Positions 1-11,172 of a stretch of DNA of 64,000 nt are shown in pieces. Position numbers and translations under genes: made by a program. How positions within the stretch are numbered: position 1 is the first letter of the stretch; every line of letters begins with the position of its first letter. This stretch comes from Coffea arabica (lineage: Eukaryota; Streptophyta; Magnoliopsida; Gentianales; Rubiaceae): assembly GCF_036785885.1 (NCBI RefSeq), contig NC_092323.1:8254501-8318500 (forward strand), written 5' to 3'. The notes under the pieces are model-generated. The model worked only from the letters and a program-made list of their open reading frames with translations, made no database searches and was not told where the DNA came from.

Positions 1-79
1 AAGACATTAACTGTTTAATTGGATGGTTTTTTTTTTCTTCCCTGCTAGCAACTTAAGAAATATGTATTGACATTGACAG

Positions 80-1078
80 CTTCCAACAAATTTGCCAGCG
101 TCTAAGGGAAATGGCAGTTTCCGAGTCTTCCCGTCCAAAGGGATTTGCTAGAGAAGCAATAGCTGCAGCACATGGTGTTGAAGCTCCTCCAGAGGAGCTT
201 CAGGCAATCATTAGTCAAGTCGCAATTAACATTCATGGTGTTTATGTTTTGAAATCATCCCCAGTTCACCCCGAACATGATGAATTCAGGTTATTGCTAG
301 ATCTCCAGCCCCTACACTTTTCCTATTTTTATTATTTACTCAGTGCATAGTCAAGATTAGTTTTCATTTGCAGGAAAGTTGTCATTGATCTTTTCATTGC
401 TGAAGGACCAAACGCAAAGCTTAAGAAGGCCTCAATGATAGAAGCTGCTAAATTTCAGCTTAAAAGGGATATTAACAGCCTGGAATATCAAAAGGTCAAG
501 CCTCAGAGCTTGAGTGCTTTATTTGTCTGTTTGCTATCCTTTTGGTTTATCCAGAGCAAAATTATTAGATGCGTATGGTCACGTCCATAAACCAACTTCA
601 GTTTTTGCATGAGATAGATGCTTTTTCAAATGACAAAGTGGGAGCTGCATAATGAAGAATAAGTAGCATGTGACATATCTTAAAATTGAGTAGTAGTGCT
701 TTGCTCTCTTTATTGGCTTAAGTGATGATGTAATAAGTAGATTATACTTTGAAGTAGGTAGGAACTCTACTGAATATGGGAGTGTAGGTGCTGTCTGAAA
801 CTCTGGAACTGATAGAGCAAAACAAGAAAGCTATGCATTTGAAATACTATTAATAAATTGAGGTGCACAGTCTGGTCATCTTGCAAGTCTGTCCTTGCTT
901 GTTGTAGTGGAGCATTGACAGTCTCATGGGTCACTCTTGAACAGATTTTACCTTACGCTTTTGTCGAATCTGCAGTTTAGCTAATCTTTTACCCTATTGT
1001 TTTCAGGTTGTACAGGAACTATGTGTATCTCAAGGTTCGGCTTGGGTCTTGAAAAGTGGTGATGGAAACCCGAAATGA
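80..1078 (+). CDS. RPC5: RNA polymerase III subunit RPC5, C-terminal end (partial)
   Basis: The last three coding exons of a gene that begins left of the window: about 80-289, 374-494 and 1007-1078 (TGA). All introns are GT-AG and the frame stays open across the joins. The encoded tail contains ICQRLREMAVSESSRPKG, EVIS-like helices, GVYVLKSSP, VVIDLFIAEGPNAKLKKA and ends in SQGSAWVLKSGDGNPK. This matches my memory of the plant RPC5 (SIN-like, Arabidopsis At5g49530) winged-helix tail. RPC5 is a peripheral Pol III subunit needed for transcription of tRNA and 5S genes in the nucleus. The start of the first exon is inferred: the reading frame has a stop upstream at 54-56 and an acceptor CAG ends at 79. 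The family call rests on remembered similarity of the C-terminus only. Confidence 0.72.
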
Positions 1079-1649
1079 TGCTTCCCCCATTCAGAATGTT
1101 TAAGGTACTAAAGTTAATTAACTCCAGAAGTCATATGATTGATTGTGGAAAAAATTTATGATAACTGCTGCACATTGGTTTGTCTGAGCACATGTTATGA
1201 AATGGTGACACACCTAGAGAATTACTTGTCTGATAGATTGATTTGTAAAAATGCCTGGAACCTTTGTTGCTTCTATGAATCTCGTTATACTTCCATCGAT
1301 GATGTCAATGGAGAATCACTTTTGACGATATAGCTGCATGGAACCTAAGAACACTTTTGTCGGTGGGAGTACTTTCTGAGTTTTGGGAAGTTACATCTGA
1401 TGGTAGGGGTGGAGTTTTTTCTGTGTTGTTGTACCATACAAAAACTAATTGGTTAAATTATAATTCCCATGAAGTGGTTGTCATTGCAGTAAATGATAAT
1501 ATAGGGGCTACTTCTTTAGCTGCTGAATGAGGTGGTTGTGTGGCACTGCTCATCCCATGCACGCTGGAAATATGATTTCCATTTTTCAATTTTCTGTTCT
1601 AGACATGAAACTGACCGTTCATGATGTAGCTTTAGAAAAAAATTTTGGT

Positions 1650-1826
1650 GTTATTTACTGTAGCACCTTTTTGGTACAATGTATGCAAGATAAAATGGTA
1701 GTTTGATAACGTGTTTTGTGAATAATAAGAAACACATAGTTTGAAAATTGTACCTTTTTGGTACAATGTATGCAAGATAAAATGGTAGTTTGAAAACGTG
1801 TTTTCTAAATAATTCAATCCAAACGA
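1650..1826. mobile_element. MITE-like repeat with internal tandem duplication
   Basis: Two copies of a block of about 62 bp lie at 1664-1725 and 1751-1812 and differ at only a few positions. Both contain ACCTTTTTGGTACAATGTAT followed by GCAAGATAAAATGGTAG. The right side runs into ATTCAATCCAAACGAAC. The same arrangement of words (GTAACACTTTTT, GATGTATG, GAGATAAAA, then CCAAACA) appears at 59790-59970 and, reversed, at 10093-10246. I read this as a degenerate member of that MITE family with a local tandem duplication. Confidence 0.5.
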
Positions 1827-2577
1827 ACTCAAATGGCTTCCCTTTTCAGGTACTCGAGGTTGATTCAGTGTGATAGATTGCTCAAAAATGTCATCTGAGG
1901 GTGATTCTGTTTGATAGGTTGCTCAGAAAGGGTATCTGCTTAGGTCAACGGATGAGGTGATTATCACACTTCTTGTTTGGTAGGCATAATTTGTGCAAAT
2001 TACGTTACACTTGAGGTGATGACACTTGACAGTTTACTTAGTTCCTAAATCTGGATCTTATTATTGAAAAAATTTGTAAACAATCAGCTTATTTCAGTGC
2101 CTATTTGCTTATTTCAGTGATGATGTTCAAGCTCTTTACATGATTGTTAATGTCAACAGTTTGTGCGGGCTTTTTTGTGCAGGAACACTATCCCTGGTAA
2201 TTGGTTCGTTTTCTGGAAACTTATAAGCTGACTCAGGTGGGTTAATGGGGACATTGTGGTCAGTCCACTGTAGATACTTGATTCCCACCAGAATTTAGAT
2301 TAAGTAGATTTTTCAAATGAAACATACATTATGCAACAAATGATTACAGAAGTAGTTAAGTGTATCCTATAGAAAAGAGGTATAATGTTCCACAGAGAGC
2401 GAGAGAGAGCAAACAAAGACCGGGAACCGATTGCGTTGCCTGTGAGGTTGCATTACTTCGTTGTGGATCACATTTGTCTGTACCATGTACATCGAGGATC
2501 AATTTTTTCTTCTGTAAAAACATATTTTTAACTTCTTCGAAAGCCTTTGTGGCGTTACTGGCATGAACTCCTCTTTG

Positions 2578-2600
2578 TTGTGCCACTGCATGATCGTCCT

Positions 2601-2639
<39 letters not shown>

Positions 2640-2676
2640 GTTGTGCCACTGCATGGTCGTCCTTACATATATATAT
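2578..2676. repeat. 36-bp direct repeat flanking a (TA)n tract
   Basis: The segment beginning TTGTGCCACTGCATGATCGT (2578-2612) recurs at 2641-2676 with one mismatch. The copies are separated by a long (TA)n run plus AAAAGAG. The copies also include some TA repeat, so slippage or a break-repair duplication is likely. Confidence 0.7.
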
Positions 2677-3169
2677 CTAAAATATATAAAAGGGGGAAAG
2701 GGGAATAGCTACAGTATAACCATGGGCCGGTTTCGATGGTAATTCTGATGACTTCGTGGGTGTCTTGATCTTTCCATCAACAAAATCCTCCCAATCATAC
2801 AACAAAATCTATCACCCCCAACATAGGCTGCCCTGCGCTTGCCGCAGGGCCCAAAAACTAGTATATATATATATATAGGTAAAAGTGGTCGTCTTTACAT
2901 GCTGCTCCTATTGTACAACTTTTGTGCCGCGGTCATAAGAATCTGGAATTCTTAATTGCATTGCAATTAGCGTCGTATATCCCTGCATATGACGTTAGTG
3001 CCTCCAAGGCCACGTCTCGGGCTTTTATTTCGCCAGGATTGAGATTCATTGTAAATCTCTGTCACGAGTCCAAGACAAAAATGAGTTTTGCTCCAATAAT
3101 AAATCTTGACATTGTAATCTAACCTTATTTTAATCTAATCTTAGATTGGAGCACAATGTAAATGGTAAT

Positions 3170-3526
3170 TAGGGCCGAAAGAAAAATCAAGCTGCTCGAG
3201 TTGAAAAACAATCGAGTTCCTTGGTACATAAATTGAGTTTGGTTCAATAAAAGTTTATTTAAATTTGATTGGCTAATTAACTAAATCGACTTTGAATAGC
3301 ATATTACATTTGATAAATTTTCAAGTTCGACTTACATGTAAAATATTCAAATTTTTGAATTCAGTTTAAACTCGATTTGATACAAGTTCAACTTGATAAA
3401 ATCTCATTTGAACTTGATTTAAAAAGTAAACAATCCAAAGTTGAACATAATTTTAAATTTGCTAAAATAATCAAATATATTTGAAAGCAAGGATGTTTGC
3501 CTTGTTTGGACTCATTTACATTCTTA
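3170..3526. mobile_element. hAT-like MITE with TAGGG...CTTA ends
   Basis: The left end is TAGGGCCGAAAGAAAAATC. The right end, CTCATTTACATTCTTA, reads on the other strand as TAAGAATGTAAATGAG, matching the TAGGGxTGxAAACGA ends of sister copies at 14023, 47828 and 57130. The flanks ATGGTAAT (3162-3169) and AAGGTGAT (3527-3534) agree at 6 of 8 positions, consistent with an old 8-bp target duplication. The interior is full of TCGAGTT/AACTTGAT words typical of this family. It carries no coding capacity. Confidence 0.55.
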
Positions 3527-4311
3527 AAGGTGATAAAAAAAAAATTTGTTTTCAAGAATAGTAATACTCCACCAAATCTCTTAATTTGCCCCTCAACCGT
3601 TTACATCTAGACTAGATTGATATATCCCTTGTGGTTATACGGACTTTTAGCAGGAAATGTCATTGCAATTACAGCTAAAAAGTTCTCCTATTTGAAGGTA
3701 AATAATTCTTCTCATACTAATCCAGTCAATTGAAAAGAAAAAAAAATATCTGTCAACTGAAGCAAGGAAAATAGAACACAAGTTTGAGCTTCAGGGATTC
3801 AATTATGTTTTGCTGTTTACTGTTTATTCAAATAGATGCTACGTGATAAATTTGTAGTTTTCCCTCAAAATCTTCTATTTAGTTCTTACAAGTTCCTAAT
3901 TCTGGCCAGTTTCAATCAATTTGTTAGAATTCAGTTGGAAGCATTTGGTTTGTCAATAAGTGTTTTTTTTTTCGGAGCAAGAAAAAGAATGTTATATATT
4001 GTATTCAATGCTACAATTCCCATCAACAGTATATCATTGTCGATGATTCTATGAATATAATCTACAAACATTTTGAAATTATGAAAAATACATTTCTAAA
4101 TTATAATCATGAAGTCCAAATCCAATTCAAACTCGAGTTGAACTCAAAAATTTTTTTCCCCAATAAACCGACTCACGTGTTATATGTATGCCAATATAAA
4201 TTCTAAACCTTTTCCTTTTGATATCTTTTACTTACAAAATAAGGGTTTTTTTTTATTGAGTATAAAATAAGATATGAATATGTGTGTGTACAGAGTTTGT
4301 CAAAAAATATG

Positions 4312-4440
4312 TGTATATATATATATATTTATATGTATATGTATATGTATGAGTATATATATGTATTAGGCTCCCAAGTCTTTTTCAGGTCTACAGTTGG
4401 ATATATATATTGGCTGGATATATGTGTGTGTGTATATACA
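4312..4440. repeat. TA/TG-rich microsatellite upstream of U2AF65
   Basis: Alternating (TA)n, TATG and (TG)n tracts fill most of this stretch. It ends about 12 bp before the TATA box of the U2AF65 gene, so its length could affect spacing in the promoter. Confidence 0.75.
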
Positions 4441-4452
4441 AATTGGCTGGAC

Positions 4453-4460
4453 TATATAAA
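4453..4460 (+). promoter_or_regulatory. TATA box of U2AF65
   Basis: TATATAAA lies 121 bp upstream of the ATG at 4581. A start of transcription about 30 bp downstream would give a 5' UTR near 95 nt. This UTR contains GCAAGCCCTAGAAGCG, a telo-box-like core. Inference from motif and spacing only. Confidence 0.6.
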
Positions 4461-4580
4461 TCCCTGCAAGCCCTAGAAGCGAACCCAGCTCAAGTGTTCC
4501 CAAAAGAGAGAAAAGGCAGCCGAGAAGAGAGAGAACAAATATTCAAGTGCTATTCTTCTACTGGAGAACTAACAGATAAG

Positions 4581-7500
4581 ATGCCGGATTACGAAGGCAA
4601 CGGTGGAGATGATCTAGAGAACTACGGTGGCTCTTCTCCTCAACCCCGTATTAACAGTCACGCCGGTGCCGATGATTTTAGCGACTCCAGATCTCAAGTA
4701 CTTTCGAATTCTTATGCAAATTGACCTTTTTCTTTTTGTTTCTGATTTGTATATACGAAGGCATAAAATCGAGCGGACTGCTTGTGTTTATCGTAATTGT
4801 TTTTATTATATGTTTTTTAATTGCAGTTGTTCACTTGAAATTGCGACTAGTTATGTATTTAATTCAGCAATTGGCTGCCCTGAGAATCGTTTTTGTTGTG
4901 ATTAATCCAATTTTTTGCAGAAATATGGGTTTGCTGATGTCTTTTTGAATGCATGTTGTATTATATACTTATTACTCAAATTAACTGGGGGTTTTACGTT
5001 TTTGATGTTTCAGTTGAGGAATTATTAAAAAAAAATTGATCATAGACAATTGTATTGAGAGGTTTACTCGATGGTGCGGGTTATTTAATTGGCAACATTT
5101 TTCTCTATCTGGAAATAAGTATTTCCTCTGTTCACCTCATTTAATGGCTTTACTGCCTTTTGTTTTGCTAATGTGCTGATGCATTTCTTATATCTCTAGC
5201 AGCATTCTCGTGATGGTGATAATAGAGAAAGAGGGCCTTCTAGAAGCAGGGACAGGGATAGGGAGAGGGAGAGGGGGAGAGACAGGGACCGTGAAGGTGA
5301 ACGAAGCAGAGATAAGGACAGGGACAGGGAGAGAGATAGGGAACGTGATAGGGATAAGGATCGGGATCGTCACCATAGGGACCGAGATCGCCACCGGGAT
5401 CGAAGTGAGAGAAGAGAGAGGGAGGAGAGGACTCGAGACAGAGATGATGATGGTGATTACCATCGGAGTCGGGAGTATGATAGGTGAGAAAAGTCAATTG
5501 CTGTTGAAATTATTATATGTAGATCTTAATTCTGTACAATTCTGTCTTGAATATACTTGTTTGTTAACTTTTTAAACTGAGGAAGTTCTTTAAACTCACT
5601 TATCATTTGTTTGTTCAAGACGAAGAGATTTTGACAGAGATAGAGAAGAGAGGCAGAGGCATAGGTCCAGATCTCGAGAGGGGAGATCAGAACACCGATC
5701 AAGGTCACGGTCTCGATCAAGCTCCAAAAGGTAGGTTCCAGGGGATTTCTTCTTGTTTGTAACACGTCCTTTTATGGAGAGCCTATAAATTTTATAATAT
5801 GTCTGTTGGTCTGTAATGAAGATTTTTGTTGTGGAAACTAAATCACCATATTTAATCACTCTATAGATATAAGATCTGAGATAATGAGAGTAAATGACAC
5901 AAGGAACAGATAACATTTGTGATGAGTGTGGTGCTATCCTTTTGCTCGTTGCTGTCAGAGAATAGTGTTGTAGTTGGACTTTGAAGCTGTGAAGTGAAAT
6001 TTTTAGGATGGTGTTATGTTTGTGTCCCAGAAACTGTTCATTTAGTTAGCTGATCCTTTTACATATACATTTTGCTTTACGTGCAATAATTTGATTCTCA
6101 TGGTTTTAAATAGTTGCAGGGTTGGAAAGGAATGTTGTGGCACAAATTGGGTTGTATTACAACCCTTTTTGTAGCTTATTTATTTCTAATTTGACTGAAA
6201 CTGTAATAGAGTATGTGCTGGAAAATTCCCAAACTAGCTTGTGCAATGGTTTGATGAACCTCTTTTCTGCTAATCCCTGACGGGAACTTAGCAAAGTCTA
6301 TAAGGGTAATTTTTTTTTTGGGTTAATCTGATTAGTGTATAGATTGATGTTAACCGCTTTATCCTGTTTCTTTTTCTGTTTCTTTGGTATTAATGAAGCA
6401 TCTTTACAGTAAAAGGATCAGTGGCTTTGACATGGCACCTCCAACTAATCCCTTGATGACTGGTGCTACCTCTCTCCCAGGTATATGTTCTGTGGGTTAG
6501 TTTTCTATTTAATTTTGATAACTTTTTTTTCTCTGTCTTTGCCATAGTGTGGAAAAGTTCGTACAAAATTCATGCTTTCATTTTGGTAAGCGTCCCTTGT
6601 TCTTTAATCTGTAACTGCATTGGTATAATGTTTGGGCCCTAGTTCCGCTGTTCAGTATTTATTTTTCTTATTGCTTATACTTGGTGAAAATTTTCTGAGA
6701 CTGAGAGGATTTTTGGTTTTTTGTTGTGTTTGGTGTTTGTTTGTTTGTTTTGTATGTCTTGGTCTTAATATCTAAGAAGGCAATATTGGGCTACTAGCCC
6801 CACTGTGCTGACACTGGGCGTGAGCCGACTTCTGTAGCTTTTATTACAAGGAAGAAACAATCAGGTCTTCTTCATCTTCAACCAGGATATGCATGTTTGG
6901 TAGTTTCATAGATATTTTACCCAGAACATGAATATTTGTATCCATTTTAGTTATTATTTCAATTATAGGAAGAAGAATTTGATTTTAACTTAATTAGGAG
7001 TATAGTTAAGATCATTTGCTGGATATACACACTTAAAATTCTTAAGAAGATGGCTTTCTGTTTTATTTTCTGAGATGTAATTCTTTTAGCCTTTACAGGT
7101 CAGGTAACTGGTGCTGCTCCAGCTGTTCCTGGAGTCTTTCCCAACATGTTTTCATTGCCAACTGGACAGGTACTTATCTGCCTTCTATGTGTAATGTTTT
7201 TAATGCAGTTTACCTTTTTTTTTTTTCCTTGATTTTATTTTTGAACTCCTGGCAGCTTGGAGCTCTACCTGTTATGCCAGTTCAGGCTATGACTCAACAG
7301 GTTGGTATATGTTCTTGAAACTTTCCCCCCTTCCCCACCCCCAGTTTTTCTCTCTCCTACTTTGCTTTCTACTTATCAAGTTTTATCTTGGTTCTCTGCT
7401 TTTCTATGTTGTCTGAACGTTTTTTTATTAGGCCACTAGACATGCTCGACGAGTGTATGTTGGTGGACTTCCTCCAACAGCTAATGAACAGGTAGTACTC

Positions 7501-9376
7501 CCACTCCTCGACTTAATTTAGAACAGTTTGTTTTCAGAAGTTTATTTGACCTGTTGAATGTATCACATATTCTACATTTACTGATGATGATCATTTTTTG
7601 AATGTTTACTTTTGAATTATTCAGTCTGTTGCGACATTCTTCAGTCATGTGATGTCGGCAATTGGAGGAAACACTGCTGGTCCAGGTTAGTTTATGTATC
7701 TTGCCTTTCTTATCGGAGTTCATGGCTTGTAAGTTTCAGAATTTAAGAGTATTCCTGGTCTAACTTTCAGGGGATGCTGTTGTAAATGTTTATATTAACC
7801 ATGAGAAGAAATTTGCTTTTGTGGAGATGAGGTCAGTTGAAGAGGCTAGCAATGCCATGGCATTGGATGGCATTATTTTTGAGGTAAGTAAACATTTTAA
7901 ATCTTTTCCAAAAGTTTCCTCTCCATCATTTTATCTATTTGGTTTCCCGTTATTCTAAATCTTTGAGCAGATAGTACTTTACTTGCAATTTGTGCATATA
8001 TTTCTACAAGTCTTTACTCGTTTGTACTTGAATAAACCTCCCAGGGAGCGCCGGTTAAGGTGAGAAGGCCCAGTGACTACAATCCCTCATTAGCTGCTAC
8101 TCTTGGTCCTAGCCAGCCCAATCCAAACCTGAACCTTGCTGCTGTTGGACTGACCCCTGGTTCTGCTGGTGGGCTTGAGGGCCCTGACCGTATTTTCGTG
8201 GGTGGTCTTCCCTATTATTTCACGGAAGGGCAGATCAGAGAGCTGCTAGAGTCTTTTGGGCCCCTTCGTGGTTTTGATCTGGTGAAAGACCGAGAGACTG
8301 GAAATTCCAAGGGCTATGCATTTTGTGTTTACCAGGATTTATCAGTGACTGATATTGCTTGTGCAGCACTTAATGGGATCAAGATGGGTGATAAAACCCT
8401 CACTGTTAGGCGTGCAAACCAGGGAGTTACACAACCTAAACCTGAGCAAGAAAGTGTTTTATTGCATGCACAGCAACAGATAGCTTTACAGGTAAAACTT
8501 TTTGTTTGCTTTCTTATTCATGGGTGACTGTTTAAAATCATCTTAATAGTTGAAAGTCTTGAAAGTCTGTCGTTTTGAGGAACACAATTGGGATTATACT
8601 TATGGCTGATTAAAAGTGTGTATCGGGCACACACTTGCAGAAACTCATGCTACAACCTGGGACACTGGCCACAAAGGTTTTATGCCTGACACAAGTGGTT
8701 AGTGCAGACGAGCTAAGAGATGATGAGGACTATGCAGATATATTGGAAGACATGAGATTGGAATGTGGGAAATTTGGTATGTGCCTGAACCTTAAGCTCA
8801 ATTGCTTTTTTCTTCTACATCATTTTTTTTTGGGAAGGGGGGTTGGTGCTGTTCTTGGGTATAGATACTTTTTGTGTTATACCTCTGTTTTGCGGTCCTT
8901 TTCTAGTACTACATTCTGCTTATCTGAAACGTTGATATGCTGAGAGAGGATTTTATTCTCTATCCCTTGCATTGGAATTTTTGGTTTGCCCCTTTCTCCT
9001 TTGTAGACTTGATGCTAATTTTCTTTTTTAAATTTACTTTCGCAGGTACTTTGGTGAACCTGGTTATCCCACGGCCAAGTCCCACTGGTGATCCAACACC
9101 AGGTGTTGGAAAGGTTAGTTGGAGCTGCATGCATCTCTTACATACAATTGTGGATTCATGTTAGATCGAGTCAATTTGAAATTGGGCTCTTTTTTTCGCC
9201 CTTTTCAGTCATAATGAAACATTCCCTTTTTCTGGTAGGTGTTTTTGGAGTATGCTGATGTCGAGAGTGCCAACAAAGCTCGTCAAGGATTGCATGGAAG
9301 AAGATTTGGTGGGAATCAAGTAGTTGCTGTGTTTTATCCAGAGAACAGGTTCTCTCAAGGTGATTATGATGGTTAA
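4581..9376 (+). CDS. U2AF65: Splicing factor U2AF large subunit (U2AF65)
   Basis: Binds the polypyrimidine tract of introns and recruits U2 snRNP to the branch point. Thirteen coding exons: 4581-4697, 5203-5483, 5620-5730, 6410-6480, 7099-7169, 7256-7300, 7432-7491, 7625-7685, 7771-7883, 8045-8491, 8641-8776, 9046-9113, 9239-9376. They sum to 1719 nt and an unbroken 572-aa protein, the usual plant length (about 570). Order of domains: N-terminal Arg-Ser/Arg-Asp repeats (residues about 45-170); ISGFDMAPP in the region where animals carry the U2AF35-binding tryptophan; RRM1 from RRVYVGGLP (about 239-317); RRM2 from RIFVGGLPYYF (about 359-437) with KGYAFCVY as RNP1; and the C-terminal UHM (about 472-562) with its acidic helix and the GRRF loop that contacts SF1/SF3b partners. 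The start codon is the first ATG after the TATA box. Orthologue of Arabidopsis U2AF65A/B. Confidence 0.95.
5197..5202 (+). promoter_or_regulatory. Tandem NAGNAG 3' splice site of U2AF65 intron 1
   Basis: The acceptor reads TAGCAG. Splicing after the first AG gives an exon starting at 5200; splicing after the second gives 5203. Both keep the frame and differ by one glutamine just before the HSRDGDN sequence at the start of the RS-rich exon. NAGNAG sites are commonly used in both ways in plants. Confidence 0.7.
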
Positions 9377-10092
9377 GCGGTGGCCGCTACTGGTTTTGAA
9401 GTTACCTTAGAGATGCTCAAGTACTGTTATAGGCTTGATACGTGCTATCCCATAACTCGTACAAAATTAGGAAGTGATACAAATATTATTGGTTTAAGCT
9501 TAGTACTCAGATTTATCTCTTGGATTTTAGGGTTGCATTTGTACTTGGATTTTTGGAATGATTATCGAACTTCGCTTTTGAGTCTTGAGTGTTACCTTGA
9601 GTCTTCGGTTTGGAATGTTGAGTTAGGTTTAAATTTTAATTATGGGTTTCTGCAACAGTAACTGAAATCACACAAGATTAGGTTCTTCCAAACGGCCAAT
9701 ATCGCTTTATTGGTAGGTTACCTGCGGAGAAACGTTTTTGGTTATAGAACAGATAGGTGGGATAGAAATGTAACAGCAAGTTAAACAAAGCGGTTAAATG
9801 AGACCATTTTTCTGTTTACATTTAATGAAATCATGTCCATCACTCTGAATTGTAATAACGATTTCAAGATATTGATCCGAGATGCATCTTATCTTAATCT
9901 AAATTGGGATTTGGCTGGTTATTGAGACTAGTGGAAAATTATGTTGAGATGCCGATTGAAGTTGGAATGTTTAATTGGAAAGGCAACCTGGGAAAAAACT
10001 CGATGAGTTCTGAATAGCTTGAAAAGGAGCAAGACGCTACATTCAAAACCTCGGAAAGCGGGCGGGATCGGTCATTTTCCTATTGGGAGTGT

Positions 10093-10246
10093 TTGGATAC
10101 AAAACTTATTCCAAAACTTATAAACACATTTTCCAACCCACCTTTTTATATTTCCAACCACCTTTTTATCTCACATACATCACATCACAAAAAGTATTAC
10201 AGTAATTATTCCAAATAATATTTCAAATAATATCCTATCCAGACAA
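10093..10246. mobile_element. MITE of the TGTTTGGAT family
   Basis: The left end GTGTTTGGATACAAAAC and the right end CTATCCAGACAAACC are imperfect inverted repeats. The core has two CCACCTTTTTAT-like words and TCACATACATCACATCACAA followed by AAAGTATTACAGTAATTATT. The same core appears at about 30190-30350, 30386-30520 and, reversed, at 59790-59970. No clear target duplication was found and there is no coding capacity. Confidence 0.65.
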
Positions 10247-10508
10247 ACCAAAAAACCCAGGAAGTTATGAATGATCTAAAATGTGTAATATTTTGAGCTT
10301 ACAAGTTACTTACAAATTATAGATATATAGTATAGTTAGATGTTAATGCCTTAGGAATACTTTCTTTACAGGTTTATTTATTTCTTCTTTGACTTTTGTA
10401 GATTGTTGTTAAATTTTACTCATTTGTAACCTAAAATATTTCATTCATTAATTTTATTTAGAGTTTCTCACGTTCATGATTAATTGGCCTTAATCGAGTA
10501 TGTAGAAT

Positions 10509-10564
10509 AACTATTTCCACCATGTCTTTACAAAAAAAAAAAAAAAGAACTATTTCCACCATGT
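10509..10564. repeat. 17-bp direct repeat flanking a poly(A) insertion
   Basis: AACTATTTCCACCATGT occurs perfectly at 10509-10525 and 10548-10564. Between the copies is CTTTAC followed by about 15 A and a G. The structure fits a minimal poly(A)-tailed retroinsertion with a target duplication. Confidence 0.8.
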
Positions 10565-10759
10565 TTTTCATTGAATTTTTGGTCTAGTTTATTGTCGAAA
10601 AGGGCTTTTAATTGGATTTTAAAATTTATATCTCAGTATTAAGACTTGGAATAATTACATAAACCTCTCTTGAGGTTTTTAACAATTGCAGGATGCTCCC
10701 TTAAAGTTTAAGAAATTGCACTTATCTCCCCTAGTGTTGTAAAATTAGTCCAAGCAATA

Positions 10760-10815
10760 ACCCTCACATATTGCTTTTTTTTTTTTTTTTTGGAAGGACC
10801 CTCACATATTGCTTT
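10760..10815. repeat. 18-bp direct repeat flanking a poly(T) insertion
   Basis: ACCCTCACATATTGCTTT occurs at 10760-10777 and 10798-10815 with no mismatch. The 20-bp spacer is a T run followed by GGAAGG, which on the other strand is CCTTCC plus poly(A). Confidence 0.8.
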
Positions 10816-10858
10816 AAACCATTAAGCAAAAAAAAAAAAATAATAATAATAATAATAA

Positions 10859-10889
<31 letters not shown>

Positions 10890-11160
10890 TAATTATTGCA
10901 ACGGCAAGTTTTTGTTTTCTCTGTCCAAAACTCATGTCCTTCTATTAACCGTCTTTTAAACCTTCATGCACAACCAGCAACCCTTTTGCTTAATTCCTGG
11001 ACTGACCCATGCTGCTAGCCTCCTCTATTGCCTTCTGCGCCCAATTACCCTAAAACTTTCCTTAAATTTTCCTTAAAACTTTCCCTTTATTTACGAAGCC
11101 ATGCCTTCCCAAAATCATTACTAGTTACGAATCCTCAAAAGATCCATAACAAAACACCTA

Positions 11161-11169
11161 AAACCCTAG
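11161..11169 (+). promoter_or_regulatory. Telo-box-like element in PPR 5' leader
   Basis: AAACCCTAG lies four bases before the ATG of the PPR gene. Telo-boxes (AAACCCTA) are frequent in 5' regions of plant genes for the translation apparatus. Function here is inferred only. Confidence 0.5.
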
Positions 11170-11172
11170 AAG

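Larger units (their letters stand above)
1079..4452. other. Intergenic region between RPC5 and U2AF65
   Basis: No gene is visible. It holds the RPC5 3' UTR, a MITE with an internal duplication (about 1650-1826), a duplicated block around a (TA)n tract (2578-2676), a second AT microsatellite near 2864-2876, a hAT-like MITE (3170-3526), a further degenerate piece rich in AACTCGAG-type words (about 4105-4150) and a TA/TG microsatellite directly upstream of the U2AF65 TATA box (about 4312-4440). The small open frames here have no codon bias or recognisable domain. Confidence 0.7.
9377..11172. other. Intergenic region between U2AF65 and the PPR gene
   Basis: U2AF65 3' UTR, then AT-rich DNA. Contains a MITE (about 10093-10246), two poly(A/T) insertions with long flanking repeats (10509-10564 and 10760-10815), and an A/TAA/TA microsatellite (about 10829-10891). 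No gene is seen. Confidence 0.7.

Noticed and set aside
5188-5497. Open frames antisense to the U2AF65 RS exon
   Set aside because: They are products of the repeated CGN-GAY/CGN-GAR codons of the real exon; the peptides are periodic Pro/Ser/Ile or Cys/Pro strings with no domain.
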